Notes: generated by a model from the letters alone, not told the origin. A stretch of 64,000 bases of DNA from Cellulosilyticum ruminicola JCM 14822 (GCF_001311925.1 NZ_BBCG01000003.1:1-64000); one strand, 5' to 3'; positions 1 through 10,664 are shown, counted from the first letter of the stretch. Numbers and translations: made by a program.

Positions 1-84
1 AAGGGTTATACAGCCTGATGTATTACCATATTTATCCTATTTATAAGTTGAGATAATCTAGCACATGTCGTTTATATAATAGAT

Positions 85-124
85 AAAACCCCCTAGTAAA
101 ATATTATTCACTAGAGGGGCTTTC
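85..124 (-). terminator. Terminator of the pyr operon
   Basis: A GC-rich hairpin with arms ccccctagt and actagagggg is followed on the minus strand by GGTTTTAT. It lies about 90 bases past the pyrE stop, so it probably ends the pyrimidine operon transcript. The plus strand also has a T-rich tail, so it may work in both directions. Confidence 0.75.
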
Positions 125-214
125 TACTTTTATTTAATTGCGTATTGACGCATTAGGTAAAAATGGTAAAATTTAATGCTAATGGATATAAAAAAATATC
201 AACTATCTCATACC

Positions 215-886
215 TTATTTCACACAATATTTCTCTAAATAAGCTTCCATTTTTTCTTTCATCTCATCATCAATATATACTTTACCATCAATCTCTACAT
301 TATGGATTGTATCAATGATTTCTCTAACTGTTACAATAGGGTATGTTTTGATACCGAATTCTTCTTCGATTTCTTGGATTGCTGTTTTTTCGCCTTGGCC
401 TCTTTCCATTCTGTCTACTGAAATGATAAGGCCTTCGATTGATACATTAGCTGCACCTTTGAGGATTGGGAATACTTCTCTTACAGCTGTTCCCGCTGTG
501 ATAACGTCTTCTACGATGAGGACTTTATCGCCATCTTGAAGTTTGTAGCCTACCATTGTACCGCCTTCGCCATGATCTTTGGCTTCTTTTCTATTGAAGC
601 AGTAGTTAAGATCTTTGCCATGTTCATTTGAAAGGGCAATAGCTGTTGCTACTGATAATGGAATTCCTTTGTAAGCAGGTCCGAAAAGTGCATCTACATC
701 TTCTAAACCATTTTCCATAATATTTTTAGCATAGAATTCACCAAGTCTAGCTGCTTGTGCACCTGTTTTATAGTTGCCAGTGTTTACGAAGTAAGGTGTT
801 TTACGACCACTTTTTGTTGTGAAATCTCCAAATGTAAGTACGCCTGATCTAACCATAAATTCTATAAACTCTTTTTTATAACTCAT
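215..886 (-). CDS. pyrE: Orotate phosphoribosyltransferase
   Basis: Transfers ribose-5-phosphate from PRPP to orotate to give OMP, the fifth step of UMP synthesis, in the cytosol. The 223-residue protein has the type I phosphoribosyltransferase PRPP-binding motif VLIVEDVITAGTA (residues 122-134) and the flexible catalytic loop FNRKEAKDHGEGG (97-109). The length is normal for the family. The ATG is preceded by AGAGGAAGAG. It is the last gene of the pyr operon, but an unusually long gap of about 530 bp holding a repeat pair separates it from pyrD, so it might also have a promoter of its own. No weakness is seen in the reading frame. Confidence 0.96.
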   Translation of the reverse strand: MSYKKEFIEFMVRSGVLTFGDFTTKSGRKTPYFVNTGNYKTGAQAARLGEFYAKNIMENGLEDVDALFGPAYKGIPLSVATAIALSNEHGKDLNYCFNRKEAKDHGEGGTMVGYKLQDGDKVLIVEDVITAGTAVREVFPILKGAANVSIEGLIISVDRMERGQGEKTAIQEIEEEFGIKTYPIVTVREIIDTIHNVEIDGKVYIDDEMKEKMEAYLEKYCVK

Positions 887-1037
887 GACTCTTCCTCTTT
901 CCTATCTTTTTATATTTACTCTTAAATCTTATTATCAATATATAACTGTAATAACCTTATTCTATTCCTGATACTCATTCAAAAAACACTTCTTATATCA
1001 ATGTGTTTCATACCTGATTACCAATCAACTTTCATCT
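887..1037. other. AT-rich spacer upstream of pyrE
   Basis: No gene is seen here. On the minus strand TTGAAT and TAAGGT occur 17 bases apart, a weak candidate for an internal pyrE promoter. With the two repeat copies to its right it makes up the long pyrD-pyrE gap. Confidence 0.35.
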
Positions 1038-1141
1038 TGTTGCTATTCTTAGTAAGACCATTCAAAGAGCCTTTAGCAGCGTTTCTTGAAATAACAAGCT
1101 TAGACTAGTACAAAATCAGTAAGGTATAGCTAGCAACTAGC
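1038..1141. repeat. Degenerate partial copy of the adjacent hairpin element
   Basis: Positions 1060-1141 resemble 1266-1374 of the neighbouring element in the same order: ttcaaagagc, agcgtttctt, a tagact block, acaaaat, and a run ending in agcaactagc versus agcagctagc. The central 30 or so bases of the neighbour are missing. By eye the match is roughly three in four bases. It is most easily read as an older, deleted copy of the same element. Confidence 0.55.
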
Positions 1142-1188
1142 TTTAAACCTCTTACCGCTTTCTTTCTACTCGTTGCAAAGATATTTTT

Positions 1189-1399
1189 AGCCTAACGGCA
1201 AGAGTGAGTGCACGATAAATGATAATCTACCTCTGGAGTATTTTGCTGATAGTCTTAATGAAGTGATTCAAAGAGCTTTTAGCTGTGCTGTCTGAGCGCA
1301 GCGAGTTCACAGCGTTTCTTTGAAGCACGAGTTTAGACTATCACAAAATACGGAAGGTGTAGTTAGCAGCTAGCGTGCGCTCACTCTGCCCTTTAGCCC
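1189..1399. repeat. Hairpin element with terminal inverted repeats (MITE-like)
   Basis: The ends AGAGTGAGTGCACG (1201-1214) and CGTGCGCTCACTCT (1374-1387) are inverted repeats differing at one base, and similarity extends outward to about 1189 and 1399. Much of the interior is also self-complementary: gtattttgctgatagtct on the left matches the complement of tagactatcacaaaatac on the right, and gagcgcagcgag sits near the centre. The whole unit could fold into one long imperfect hairpin. No coding capacity is seen. It ends about 18 bases from the pyrD stop codon. Confidence 0.6.
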
Positions 1400-1416
1400 T
1401 AACCCTAAATATCTCC

Positions 1417-2360
1417 CTATCCTTGGAAGGCTTCACGAATTTCTTGAAGGTTTTTAAATCCGTATCTTTCCATATAAGTAATGAGCTCATATTTGATATC
1501 AACTGGTGCTGTAGGATTTGCAAAGGCTGCTGTTCCAACAGATACGGCATCTGCACCTGCCATAATAAATTCCACGACGTCTTCTCCTGTCATAATGCCG
1601 CCAAGTCCGATAATTGGAATGTTTACGGCTCTCCTTACTTGGTAAACCATTCTAACTGCTACTGGTTTAATGGCTGGTCCTGAGAAACCACCCATTTTGT
1701 TGGCAATCACTGGCGTTTACGATGGACGTCAATTTTCATGCCAAGTAATGTATTGATTAATGAAACCGCAGCCGCACCTTCTGCTTCTACTGCTTTTGCA
1801 ATAGAAGTAATGTCTGTGACATTTGGTGTGAGTTTAATGATGATTGGTTTGTTAGTAAGCTTTTTCACTTCTCTTGTGACTGTAGCTGCCATATCTGGAT
1901 TGGTTCCGAAGCCAATGCCGCCTTCTTTGACGTTAGGACATGAGATATTCACTTCTAACATATCTACATCTGTTTCATTAAGTCTTTCTACTACATCGCA
2001 ATATTCTTGGAGGCTGTGTCCTGCTACGTTTGCAATGATTTTTGTATCGAACTTTCTTGCAAATGGGAGTTCATTTTCAATGTAGTAATCTACCCCAGGA
2101 TTTTGAAGTCCTACTGCATTAATCATACCGCCATATGTTTCTGCGATTCTTGGTACTGGGTTTCCGTCCCAAGGCGTACTGGCTACCCCTTTTGTAATCA
2201 TGGCACCAAGTTCGCTTAAATCATAGAATTCACTGCTTTCATGAGGTGAGAAAGTTCCTGAAGCTGTTGTAATAGGGTTTTTAAGTGTGACACCTGCAAT
2301 GTTTACACTTAAATCAATACCTTTAGCTGCCGCTGCCTTATCGATATTTGCATTATTCAT
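1417..2360 (-). CDS. pyrD: Dihydroorotate dehydrogenase B, catalytic subunit (frameshifted)
   Basis: Oxidises dihydroorotate to orotate with FMN. Together with the PyrK subunit it forms the NAD-dependent type 1B enzyme. The sequence is split into two overlapping frames. The first 217 residues carry the barrel start ITTASGTFSP and the catalytic-loop segment EVNISCPNVKEGG, whose Cys is the 1B-type base. The remaining 97 residues carry KMGGFSGPAIKPVA and IIGLGGIMTGEDV. The two parts join seamlessly if one C is added near 1712-1714, restoring ...KRPVIANKMGG. A sequencing error is likely because pyrK and the rest of the operon are well conserved; a real mutation would cause pyrimidine auxotrophy unless a second pyrD exists elsewhere. 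Confidence 0.9.
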
Positions 2361-2378
2361 CCCATTTTACCTCACTTC

Positions 2379-3068
2379 CTAAAAAGACTGGTCCATCTTT
2401 ACATACTTCTTTTGTTCGTAACCTTTTTCATTTTGTGCTTTTGTTTTACATACGCAACCTACGCAAGCGCCATAACCGCAGCCCATACGTTCTTCAAGAG
2501 AAACTTGTACTGGTGTATTTACGCTTTCGCAGTATGCTGCAAGTGCACGAAGCATCACTTTTGGTCCACAGCTATAGAAGTAATCACCTGAAATGCCTTC
2601 TGCTTTGATGCAATCAATGACATTGCCTTTGAAACCTACACGTCCGCTATCTGTGGCAATATATACTTTTACACCAAGGTTTTCAAGTGTTTCCACTAAG
2701 AAAGGGTCATCTCTAAAGCCAAGTACTGCAATTTTTTCGCCTGGAATTTGTTTCGCAAGTTCTACAAGTGGTGGCACACCGATTCCGCCACCTACTAAAA
2801 CGCTGACTTTAGCCTCTTTTTGTACATTATAACCATTGCCAAGTGGTGTACTTACGCGGATTGTATCACCAGCTGTAAGTTTTGAGAACTCTCTTGTCCC
2901 TTCTCCTACTACGCCATAGACAAGTGTAATCGTGTCTTCACCGATTTCACTAATGCTAATCGGTCTAGGAAGTAATGTACTTTTAGATTCTGGATAAAGG
3001 TTAACGAATTGTCCTGTCTTTGCAGTACTTGCCACTTCCGGTGCTTTGATGATCATTTTGCAAATCAT
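2379..3068 (-). CDS. pyrK: Dihydroorotate dehydrogenase electron transfer subunit
   Basis: Carries FAD and a 2Fe-2S cluster and passes electrons from dihydroorotate (via PyrD) to NAD. Visible are the FAD-binding LLPRPISIS, the NAD-binding VGGGIGVPPL, and the cluster cysteines in MGCGYGACVGCVCK. The first ATG in the open frame is at 3068, but the same frame stays open upstream and encodes VVNGQIIGQSEIAP, as expected for a PyrK N-terminus. The natural start is probably ATG at 3121, overlapping the carB stop by 8 bases exactly as carB overlaps carA, with one A missing in the A5 run at 3111-3115. The gene lies between carB and pyrD. Confidence 0.92.
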   Translation of the reverse strand: MICKMIIKAPEVASTAKTGQFVNLYPESKSTLLPRPISISEIGEDTITLVYGVVGEGTREFSKLTAGDTIRVSTPLGNGYNVQKEAKVSVLVGGGIGVPPLVELAKQIPGEKIAVLGFRDDPFLVETLENLGVKVYIATDSGRVGFKGNVIDCIKAEGISGDYFYSCGPKVMLRALAAYCESVNTPVQVSLEERMGCGYGACVGCVCKTKAQNEKGYEQKKYVKMDQSF

Positions 3069-3113
3069 AGGGGCAATTTCGCTTTGCCCTATGATTTGTC
3101 CATTTACTACTTT

Positions 3114-6100
3114 TTACTCATGATGACTTACTCCCATATCATAAATTCCTGATTCTTCTGTTGTCACTTGTTTTTCTACGATGTCAGCCATAGCTCTTAC
3201 CGTATCTAATGAAGTAAAGATTTGTACAGAAGCTTCTACTGCAATACGACGAATTCTAAATCCATCACGTTTAGAGTCATTTCCTTTAGTTGGTGTATCT
3301 ACAACTAAGTCAATTTCACCACTTCTAATGAGTTTGAAGATTTCATCATCCTCATTGACAAATTTTGTACCATCTGTTTTTGTAAGTTTTTCAACAACTC
3401 TAGCTGGGATACCGTTTTCTTCAAGTTTCTTAGCTGTACCATCTGTTGCTATGAATTTATAACCAAGATTTGCAAAGCGTTTTGCAATGCCTACGAATTC
3501 ATCTTGATCATATTTTTGAATGGTTGCAAAGATTGTACCACCTTGTTTTGGAAGGCTTCTGCCTGCTGCGACAAATCCTTTGTAAAGTGCTTCTTCTACA
3601 GTTTCACCTACACCTAATACTTCTCCTGTAGATTTCATTTCTGGTCCAAGGCTTACTTCTACTCTTGGTAATTTTTCTGTAGAGAATACTGGTACTTTAA
3701 TGGCATGGAATTTATTTGGTTCTGGATAAAGTCCTGTGCCATAGCCAAGTTCAGGGATTTTCTTACCAAGCATTGCTTCTACGGCAAGGTCAATGATTGG
3801 TACACCTGTTACCTTAGAAATGTAAGGAACTGTACGGCTTGAACGTGGGTTAACTTCGATAATATAAAGGTCATTTTTGTATTCGATATATTGAATGTTA
3901 ATCATACCAAGTACTTTAAGCTCTTTTGCAAGCATTTGTGTACATGTAATGATTTTTTCTTTAATATGTTCTGGAATGTTGACACTTGGGTAAAGTGTTG
4001 TACTATCTCCAGAGTGGATACCAGCTCTTTCAAGGTGTTCCATAATACCTGGAATTAAGATATTTTCACCATCTGAAAGGGCATCAACTTCAATTTCACG
4101 TCCCATCAAATATCTATCGATAAGGACTGGATTTTCTGGGTCACGATCAAAGGCATTGATTAAGTATCTTTCAAGTTGATGTGCTTCATAAGTGATTTCC
4201 ATACCTTGACCACCGAGTACGTAAGAAGGTCTTACAAGTACTGGATATTCAAGTTCTTCTGCCACTTTGAGTCCTTCTTCAATTGACCAAATCGCTTTTC
4301 CTTTTGGACGTTTAATATGAAGCTTTTCAAGAATTTCATCAAATTTTTCACGGTCTTCTGCTTCATCCATGTGTTTTGGATGTGTACCAAGTACTGGAAT
4401 GCCCATTTTGTCACAGAATTTAGCAAGTTTAATCGCTGTTTGACCACCGAATTGAAGAATCACACCCATTGGTTTTTCTTTTAAGAAGATATGGTAGAAA
4501 TCTTCATCTGTAAGTGGTTCGAAGTAAAGTTTATCAGATGTATTGAAGTCTGTACTTACTGTTTCTGGGTTATTGTTGACTATGATTGTTTCAATGCCTT
4601 TTTTCTTAAGGGCCATAATCGCATGTACAGAGCAGTAGTCAAACTCAATACCTTGACCGATTCTTATAGGACCTGAACCAATAACCATGACTTTTTCACA
4701 ATTAGATACTTCTACTTCATCCACTTCATCATAAGTTGAGTAGTAATATGGTGATTCAGCTTCGAATTCTCCACCACATGTATCAACCATTTTATAAACA
4801 GGGACAATGTTCCATTTGAAACGAAGTTCACGAATATCATCTTCTGTGACACCAATTAATTCAGCGATAGCTTTATCAGCGAAACCACGTTTTTTAAGTT
4901 TGCGTAAAAATGCAGGTGTAAGTTCTGAGAATTCCATTTCAGCAAGGCGTTCTTCTTGTTCGACAATCCAGCGGAATTTTTCAACAAAGAAGATATCCAT
5001 ACCTGTAAGTTTACATACTTGTTCTTTTCTATAGTGACGACGAAGCATTTCAGCTAAAGCAAAGATTCTTTCATCATCAGCGATTACAACTTTTTCTTTA
5101 AGTTCATCAAGTGTACATTTCGCAAGTTTATTGTGTTTGAAACTAAATTTACCGATTTCAAGTGAACGAAGTCCTTTAAGGAAAGCACTTTCGAAGTTGT
5201 TTCCGATGGCCATGATTTCACCTGTTGCCATCATTTTTGTACCAAGTGTACGTTTCGCTGTATAGAATTTATCAAATGGCCATTTTGGAATTTTACATAC
5301 GACATAGTCAAGTGTTGGTTCGAAACATGCATATGTTTTACCTGTTACTGTGTTTGGAATTTCATCAAGTCCGTAACCAAGGGCGATTTTAGCTGATACT
5401 CTCGCGATTGGGTAGCCTGTTGCTTTAGATGCGAGGGCTGAAGAACGGCTTACACGAGGGTTAATCTCGATAACAGCATATTCGAAGCTATCTGGGTTAA
5501 GGGCAAGTTGTACGTTACAACCTCCGCGGATATCACAAGCTGAGATGATATCAAGTGATGCACGACGAAGCATTTGATATTCTCTATCTGAAAGTGTTTG
5601 AGAAGGTGCTACTACGATACTATCTCCTGTATGAATACCTACTGGGTCAATGTTTTCCATATTACATACTGTGATACATGTCCCATAGCTGTCACGCATT
5701 ACTTCGTATTCGATTTCTTTCCAGCCCTTGATACATTTTTCAATTAATACTTGGTGTACACGAGAAAGGTGAAGTCCGCTTGCACAAATATCGCGAAGTT
5801 CTTCTTCTGTTTCAGCGATACCACCACCTGTACCACCTAATGTATAAGCTGGTCTTACAACTACTGGATAACCGATTTTTCTTGCAAAGATTACAGCGTC
5901 TTCTACAGATTCTACAATATCACTTTCGATGCAAGGTTGGTTAATTCTTGCCATAAGGGCTCTAAAGAGTTCACGGTCTTCCCCTTCTTTAATGGCAGAG
6001 ATTTGTGTACCGATGACACGTACATTGTATTTATCTAAAACACCTTTGTCATATAATTCTACTGCAAGGTTAAGGGCTGTTTGTCCCCCTACGCCTGCAA

Positions 6101-6359
6101 GTAAACTATCTGGTCTTTCTTTTGCAATAACTTTTTCAAGGAACTCTACTGTAAGTGGTTCGATATAGATTTTGTCTGCAATTTCTTTATCAGTCATGAT
6201 TGTCGCAGGGTTACTATTAACGAGGACAACTTCAATGCCTTCTTCACGGATTGCTTGACAAGCTTGTGTTCCTGAGTAGTCGAATTCTGCTGCTTGTCCG
6301 ATAACGATAGGACCTGATCCTATAACTAAAACTTTTTTAATACTATTGTCTCTAGGCAT
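3114..6359 (-). CDS. carB: Carbamoyl-phosphate synthase large subunit
   Basis: Makes carbamoyl phosphate from bicarbonate, ATP and ammonia channelled from CarA. The 1081 residues are full length. Two homologous ATP-grasp halves are seen, the first starting [21 protein letters not shown] and the second near residue 555 with [19 protein letters not shown]. Each is followed by an NPAT/NPET nucleotide-binding segment. The C-terminal allosteric MGS-like domain (from about residue 940) includes [11 protein letters not shown]. The ATG overlaps the end of carA by 8 bases, indicating translational coupling. The gene serves pyrimidine synthesis by context and possibly arginine as well. Confidence 0.97.
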   Translation of the reverse strand: MPRDNSIKKVLVIGSGPIVIGQAAEFDYSGTQACQAIREEGIEVVLVNSNPATIMTDKEIADKIYIEPLTVEFLEKVIAKERPDSLLAGVGGQTALNLAVELYDKGVLDKYNVRVIGTQISAIKEGEDRELFRALMARINQPCIESDIVESVEDAVIFARKIGYPVVVRPAYTLGGTGGGIAETEEELRDICASGLHLSRVHQVLIEKCIKGWKEIEYEVMRDSYGTCITVCNMENIDPVGIHTGDSIVVAPSQTLSDREYQMLRRASLDIISACDIRGGCNVQLALNPDSFEYAVIEINPRVSRSSALASKATGYPIARVSAKIALGYGLDEIPNTVTGKTYACFEPTLDYVVCKIPKWPFDKFYTAKRTLGTKMMATGEIMAIGNNFESAFLKGLRSLEIGKFSFKHNKLAKCTLDELKEKVVIADDERIFALAEMLRRHYRKEQVCKLTGMDIFFVEKFRWIVEQEERLAEMEFSELTPAFLRKLKKRGFADKAIAELIGVTEDDIRELRFKWNIVPVYKMVDTCGGEFEAESPYYYSTYDEVDEVEVSNCEKVMVIGSGPIRIGQGIEFDYCSVHAIMALKKKGIETIIVNNNPETVSTDFNTSDKLYFEPLTDEDFYHIFLKEKPMGVILQFGGQTAIKLAKFCDKMGIPVLGTHPKHMDEAEDREKFDEILEKLHIKRPKGKAIWSIEEGLKVAEELEYPVLVRPSYVLGGQGMEITYEAHQLERYLINAFDRDPENPVLIDRYLMGREIEVDALSDGENILIPGIMEHLERAGIHSGDSTTLYPSVNIPEHIKEKIITCTQMLAKELKVLGMINIQYIEYKNDLYIIEVNPRSSRTVPYISKVTGVPIIDLAVEAMLGKKIPELGYGTGLYPEPNKFHAIKVPVFSTEKLPRVEVSLGPEMKSTGEVLGVGETVEEALYKGFVAAGRSLPKQGGTIFATIQKYDQDEFVGIAKRFANLGYKFIATDGTAKKLEENGIPARVVEKLTKTDGTKFVNEDDEIFKLIRSGEIDLVVDTPTKGNDSKRDGFRIRRIAVEASVQIFTSLDTVRAMADIVEKQVTTEESGIYDMGVSHHE

Positions 6360-7437
6360 TTAATTTTCCTCCTTGCATAACTGTAATGAATTCTTCAAAA
6401 ATGTGGGCTGTATCAGTTGGCCCTGGACATGCTTCTGGGTGGAACTGTACGCTATAGATATCTAAGTCTTTGAAATACATTCCTTCTACAGTTTGGTCAT
6501 TCATATTTGTATGTGTTACTATGGCACCTTCTGGCATTTTTGCAACATAGTAGTTATGATTTTGAGATGTAATATAAACACGGTTTGTAATGAAGTCTTT
6601 TACTGGATGGTTACAACCATGGTGACCGAATTTAAGTTTTGCAGTGTCGCCACCTGTTGCAAGACTGATGAGTTGATGACCAAGACAGATGCCTGTAATT
6701 GGTTTTTTACCAATGAATGATTTTACCATTTCTACTGTCTCTGGTACATCTTTAGGGTCAGCTGGTCCATTTGATAAGAAGATCCCATCTGGATTAACTG
6801 CTGCCACTTCCTCAGCTGTGGCATTGTATGGAAATACGCTCATGCTGCAGCCAAGTGCTTCAAAGGAACGTAAGATATTTGCTTTAATCCCACAGTCAAT
6901 GACTGCAATATGTGGTTTGTTTTCGCCTTTGATTTTCTTCGCTGTAATTTCATATTTTTCTTTTGTTGTCACTTCTGGTACAGCGGATGTATTACTAAAA
7001 GCATCAATTTTCATTTTAATTTGACTTGGTGTAAGTTCTCTTACAGCAATGATGGCACGCATTGTTCCATAATCTCTTAATACTTTTGTAAGAGCTCTTG
7101 TATCGATGCCTTCAAGGCCGATGACTTTTTGTGATTTTAAATAACCATCTAATGTAAGCTCACATCTAAAGTTATTTGGATAATCACTTTTTTCTCTTAC
7201 AATAAGTGCTCTTGGATGGGCTTTATAACTTTCCATATCATCAAGGTTTACCCCATAGTTTCCAATGAGTGGATATGTCATCACAACCATTTGTCCATAG
7301 TAAGATGGGTCTGTAAGTATTTCTTGATATCCTGTCATCCCTGTATTAAATACAACTTCACCAATTGTTTCTTTTAAGTATCCGAAGGCTTTACCCTCGA
7401 ATACCATGCCATTTTCTAAAATTAATTGTGCCTTCAT
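6352..7437 (-). CDS. carA: Carbamoyl-phosphate synthase small subunit
   Basis: Glutamine amidotransferase subunit that hydrolyses glutamine and feeds ammonia to CarB. The class I amidotransferase domain is clear: nucleophile Cys251 in GICLGHQL, and His333 and Glu335 in [10 protein letters not shown]. The N-terminal CPSase small-chain domain holds [17 protein letters not shown]. The length of 361 residues is typical. The start ATG overlaps the pyrF stop as TAATG, and its stop overlaps carB. Expression is therefore tied to the rest of the operon. Confidence 0.97.
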   Translation of the reverse strand: MKAQLILENGMVFEGKAFGYLKETIGEVVFNTGMTGYQEILTDPSYYGQMVVMTYPLIGNYGVNLDDMESYKAHPRALIVREKSDYPNNFRCELTLDGYLKSQKVIGLEGIDTRALTKVLRDYGTMRAIIAVRELTPSQIKMKIDAFSNTSAVPEVTTKEKYEITAKKIKGENKPHIAVIDCGIKANILRSFEALGCSMSVFPYNATAEEVAAVNPDGIFLSNGPADPKDVPETVEMVKSFIGKKPITGICLGHQLISLATGGDTAKLKFGHHGCNHPVKDFITNRVYITSQNHNYYVAKMPEGAIVTHTNMNDQTVEGMYFKDLDIYSVQFHPEACPGPTDTAHIFEEFITVMQGGKLNA

Positions 7438-8351
7438 TAACGCATCACTCCTTGTAAATCATCTCTCATAGCTATGACTGCTTTCTTTGAAGCTATTGCA
7501 AACTCTTTTTCTGTTACTTCTGCATCTTTTTTATAAGCCGCAATGATACCACGTGATGAATTAACAATGATACCATTTCCATCTTTATCGAAGTAATCTT
7601 TGAGGTCTTCTGCTTTTCCACCTTGTGCACCATATCCTGGTACTAAGAAGAATGTATGTGGCATTCTCTTTCTAAGTTCCATTCCTTGTTCCTTATAAGT
7701 AGCACCAACTACTGCACCAATGCGGCTATATCCCATAGTCCCCATTGTCATTTCACCCCATTTGCTTACAAGGTCAGCGGCTTTGTCATAAACTGGTACA
7801 CCTTCTACTTGTAAATCTTGAATTTCGATGCCACTTGGATTACTTGTTTTCACTAAGATGAATAATCCACGGTCATATTTGTTACAAGCTGCGATAAATG
7901 GCTCAATTCCGTCAAATCCCATATATGGATTAAGTGTTACGGCATCTTCTTGCCATAAGTCAAAGTGCATATCTTCGATTTCTACTCCTGCAATATGTCC
8001 AGCATAGGCAGCTGCTGTAGAAGCGATATCACCTCTTTTAACATCCCCAATGACGATAAGACCTTTTGATTTAGCATATTCGATTGTTTCAATATAAGCT
8101 CTTAAGCCTTCTAAACCATATTGCTCATACATAGCAACTTGTGGTTTAACTGCTGGAATAAGTGGTGCGACTTCATCTAAAATGCTCTTATTAAATTTTA
8201 AAAACATTTCTGCTACTGCTTTAGGTGTTTTCCCATATGTTTCAAGCATTTCTTCTTTGATAAAAGAAGGAATCATCGCATAAGTAGGATCCAAACCTAC
8301 AACTGTTGGATTTTGAACTTCTTTGATTTTCTTAATTAAGCGATCAATCAT
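7437..8351 (-). CDS. pyrF: Orotidine 5'-phosphate decarboxylase
   Basis: Decarboxylates OMP to UMP, the last step of the pathway. The signature GDVKRGDIAS contains the catalytic Asp-x-Lys-x-x-Asp. At about 304 residues it belongs to the longer clade of bacterial enzymes (the PyrF type common in clostridia and actinobacteria) rather than the 230-residue form. The ATG at 8351 (MIDRLIKKI) is chosen because AAAGGAGATAG sits just upstream. An in-frame ATG at 8390 lacks a ribosome binding site. The stop overlaps the carA start. Confidence 0.95.
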   Translation of the reverse strand: MIDRLIKKIKEVQNPTVVGLDPTYAMIPSFIKEEMLETYGKTPKAVAEMFLKFNKSILDEVAPLIPAVKPQVAMYEQYGLEGLRAYIETIEYAKSKGLIVIGDVKRGDIASTAAAYAGHIAGVEIEDMHFDLWQEDAVTLNPYMGFDGIEPFIAACNKYDRGLFILVKTSNPSGIEIQDLQVEGVPVYDKAADLVSKWGEMTMGTMGYSRIGAVVGATYKEQGMELRKRMPHTFFLVPGYGAQGGKAEDLKDYFDKDGNGIIVNSSRGIIAAYKKDAEVTEKEFAIASKKAVIAMRDDLQGVMR

Positions 8352-8463
8352 TTTTCTATCTCCTTTTAGCTTATATTTGACAAAATACACTATTGTTTTT
8401 TATACATTTGTACTAACATTTATTTTAACATTTTTTATTCTTTTTTCAATCTTTTTTGTTTTA

Positions 8464-9741
8464 TTATGCATTTTTTTGATAAACTATGCGTCCATTTACA
8501 AGGGTATATGCCACATCACCTGTCACTTCCATACCGCCAAATGGTGTGTTTTTGCTTTTACTTACAAATTTTGTTGGATCTATTTTATAAGTAACTTCTG
8601 GATCTAAAATTGTAATGTCTGCTACTTTTCCAACACTGATATCCCCTTTGTCAATGCCTAAAATCTGAGCTGGCTTACTGCTCATTCTTTCTACAAGTGC
8701 CATCGGTGAGATAAGTCCTGATTTTACAAGTTGTGTATGACTTACTGCGAAACTTGTTTCAAGTCCTACGATGCCAAATGGTGCTGCTTCAAACTCTACA
8801 TTTTTTTCATCATAATGATGTGGTGCATGGTCTGTAGCGATGACATCGATCACGCCTTCTTGGAGGGCTGCTTTAATGGCTGCTACATCTTCTTTTGTAC
8901 GAAGTGGAGGGCTCATTTTTTTGTTGGCATCATAATCACCTAAGATACTGTCATCTAATGTGAAGTAATGTGGTGCTGTTTCAGCTGTTACATTGACCCC
9001 TTGCATTTTTGCAAAACGAATAATTTCTACACTGCCTTTTGTACTAATGTGGCAAAGGTGTAATTTCACCCCTGTATATTTAGCAAGTAAAATATCTCTT
9101 GCGACAATGATTTCTTCTGCTTCTCTTGGAATACCTTTAATGCCAAAGAGCTGTGCATTTTCACCTGCGTTCATTGCCCCACCTGTTAAAGTTTTTTCTT
9201 CTGTATGAGACATCACTGGGATGTTAAATGGTTTCACATATTGCATGGCTTTTTTCATAAGTCCTGCATTAGCTACTGTTTTACCATCTTCACTAATAGC
9301 ACAAATGCCGTGTTCTACCATTTTTCCGATATCAGCAAGTGTTTCACCTGCTTGGTCTTTTGTAATAGCCCCAATTGGTAATACATTTACACCGTTTGCT
9401 CTAGAAGCCATGGCATTGATGTATTCTACAACACATTCATTATCAATAACTGGTTTTGTATTTGGCATACAACATACTGTTGTAAAACCGCCTTTTGCTG
9501 CTGCTGCTGCGCCGCTGGCGATATCTTCTTTATGTTCAAAGCCTGGTGCTCTAAAGTGAACATGTAAATCAATGAGGCCTGGTACAACCCATTTATCTGT
9601 AGCATCAATTGTTTCATCTGCTTTCCAGTCGTTTCTCTCGCCAATATATATCACTTTACCCTCTTCTACCCAAAGGTCTGTTACAGCCTCAAAGTTTGTG
9701 TTTGGGTTAATAATCTTACCGTTTTTAATACAAAGTTTCAT
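8464..9741 (-). CDS. pyrC: Dihydroorotase
   Basis: Zinc amidohydrolase that cyclises carbamoyl aspartate to dihydroorotate, third step of the pathway. Class I features are present: DLHVHFRAPG with the two metal His residues, CMPNTKP, and ATDHAPH near residue 305, which holds the catalytic Asp. The length of 425 residues is normal. The start is 2 bases from the pyrB stop, so it is translated closely behind pyrB. The 110-base gap to pyrF is the only loose joint in this half of the operon, and no hairpin terminator is obvious in it. Confidence 0.96.
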   Translation of the reverse strand: MKLCIKNGKIINPNTNFEAVTDLWVEEGKVIYIGERNDWKADETIDATDKWVVPGLIDLHVHFRAPGFEHKEDIASGAAAAAKGGFTTVCCMPNTKPVIDNECVVEYINAMASRANGVNVLPIGAITKDQAGETLADIGKMVEHGICAISEDGKTVANAGLMKKAMQYVKPFNIPVMSHTEEKTLTGGAMNAGENAQLFGIKGIPREAEEIIVARDILLAKYTGVKLHLCHISTKGSVEIIRFAKMQGVNVTAETAPHYFTLDDSILGDYDANKKMSPPLRTKEDVAAIKAALQEGVIDVIATDHAPHHYDEKNVEFEAAPFGIVGLETSFAVSHTQLVKSGLISPMALVERMSSKPAQILGIDKGDISVGKVADITILDPEVTYKIDPTKFVSKSKNTPFGGMEVTGDVAYTLVNGRIVYQKNA

Positions 9742-9743
9742 CT

Positions 9744-10664
9744 CTATGCTCTCCCTTCACGTAGTAACTCTAAAATTGCCATTCTCACTGCTACACCATT
9801 TGTGACTTGTTCATCAATTACTGATACACCGCTATCTATAAGTTCTGGCATCAATTCAATACCTCTATTAACTGGTGCTGGATGCATTAAAATCGCATCC
9901 TCCTTAGCATATTTAAAAATCTCTTCATCTATACCATAAATTTGACTATATTCTCTAAGGTTAGGGAAAAGTCCACCTTTTTGTCGTTCTAATTGGATAC
10001 GTAATGCCATAACAATATCTGCATCTTTTACAGCTTCTTTAAGATCTGTTGTTACTGTGCATCCTAAAGCTTCCATGCTTTTAGCCGTTAATGTGCCAGG
10101 TCCTGCAAGAGTCACTTTTGCACCAAGCTTAGTGAGTCCAAATACGTTAGATCTAGCCACACGGCTATGGGCGATATCCCCAATAATTGTTACTTTTAAA
10201 TTTTTAAAGCCACCTTTTTTCTCATAAATTGTATAAAAATCTAATAAAGCTTGTGTAGGATGTTCATTGGCACCATCTCCTGCATTAATGACAGATGCTT
10301 TAACATTCTTAGCTAAAAGATGTGGTGCGCCACTCATGCTATGTCTTAAAACCATAAATTCAGTGCCCATGCGATCTAATGTAATCCCTGTATCTACAAG
10401 TGTTTCACCTTTTTTAACACTACTTGTCGCTACCCCTAAATCAAGTACATTAGCACCCATATATTTTCCTGCTGCTGTAAACGCCATTCTTGTACGTGTA
10501 CTATTTTCATAAAATAAGGTAATCATGGTTTCACCATTAAGGTCATTTCTTTTTGGGGCATTACCTAGTACGATAGATTTCATACCTTCTGCACGTTCTA
10601 AGATCATCATAATCTCTTCTTTTGATAAATCTCTAATACCCAATAAGTCTTTTCTATTAAGCAT
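9744..10664 (-). CDS. pyrB: Aspartate carbamoyltransferase catalytic subunit
   Basis: Condenses carbamoyl phosphate and aspartate, the committed step. The carbamoyl-phosphate motif STRTR (residues 55-59), HPTQALLD (135-142) and HPAPVNRG near the C-terminus are all present. With the ATG at 10664 (MLNRKDLLGI) the protein has 306 residues, the usual size, and an AGAGG lies upstream. A longer in-frame start at 10718 would begin inside the leader terminator and is rejected. No pyrI regulatory subunit follows, which fits the Bacillus-like unregulated trimer. It is the first gene of the operon. Confidence 0.96.
   Translation of the reverse strand: MLNRKDLLGIRDLSKEEIMMILERAEGMKSIVLGNAPKRNDLNGETMITLFYENSTRTRMAFTAAGKYMGANVLDLGVATSSVKKGETLVDTGITLDRMGTEFMVLRHSMSGAPHLLAKNVKASVINAGDGANEHPTQALLDFYTIYEKKGGFKNLKVTIIGDIAHSRVARSNVFGLTKLGAKVTLAGPGTLTAKSMEALGCTVTTDLKEAVKDADIVMALRIQLERQKGGLFPNLREYSQIYGIDEEIFKYAKEDAILMHPAPVNRGIELMPELIDSGVSVIDEQVTNGVAVRMAILELLREGRA

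Noticed and set aside
3181-6168. Plus-strand open frames opposite carB
   Set aside because: They are shadows of a highly conserved gene with no ribosome binding sites or recognisable domains.
8351-8390. Longer pyrF start at 8390
   Set aside because: It has no ribosome binding site, whereas AAAGGAG lies just before the ATG at 8351.
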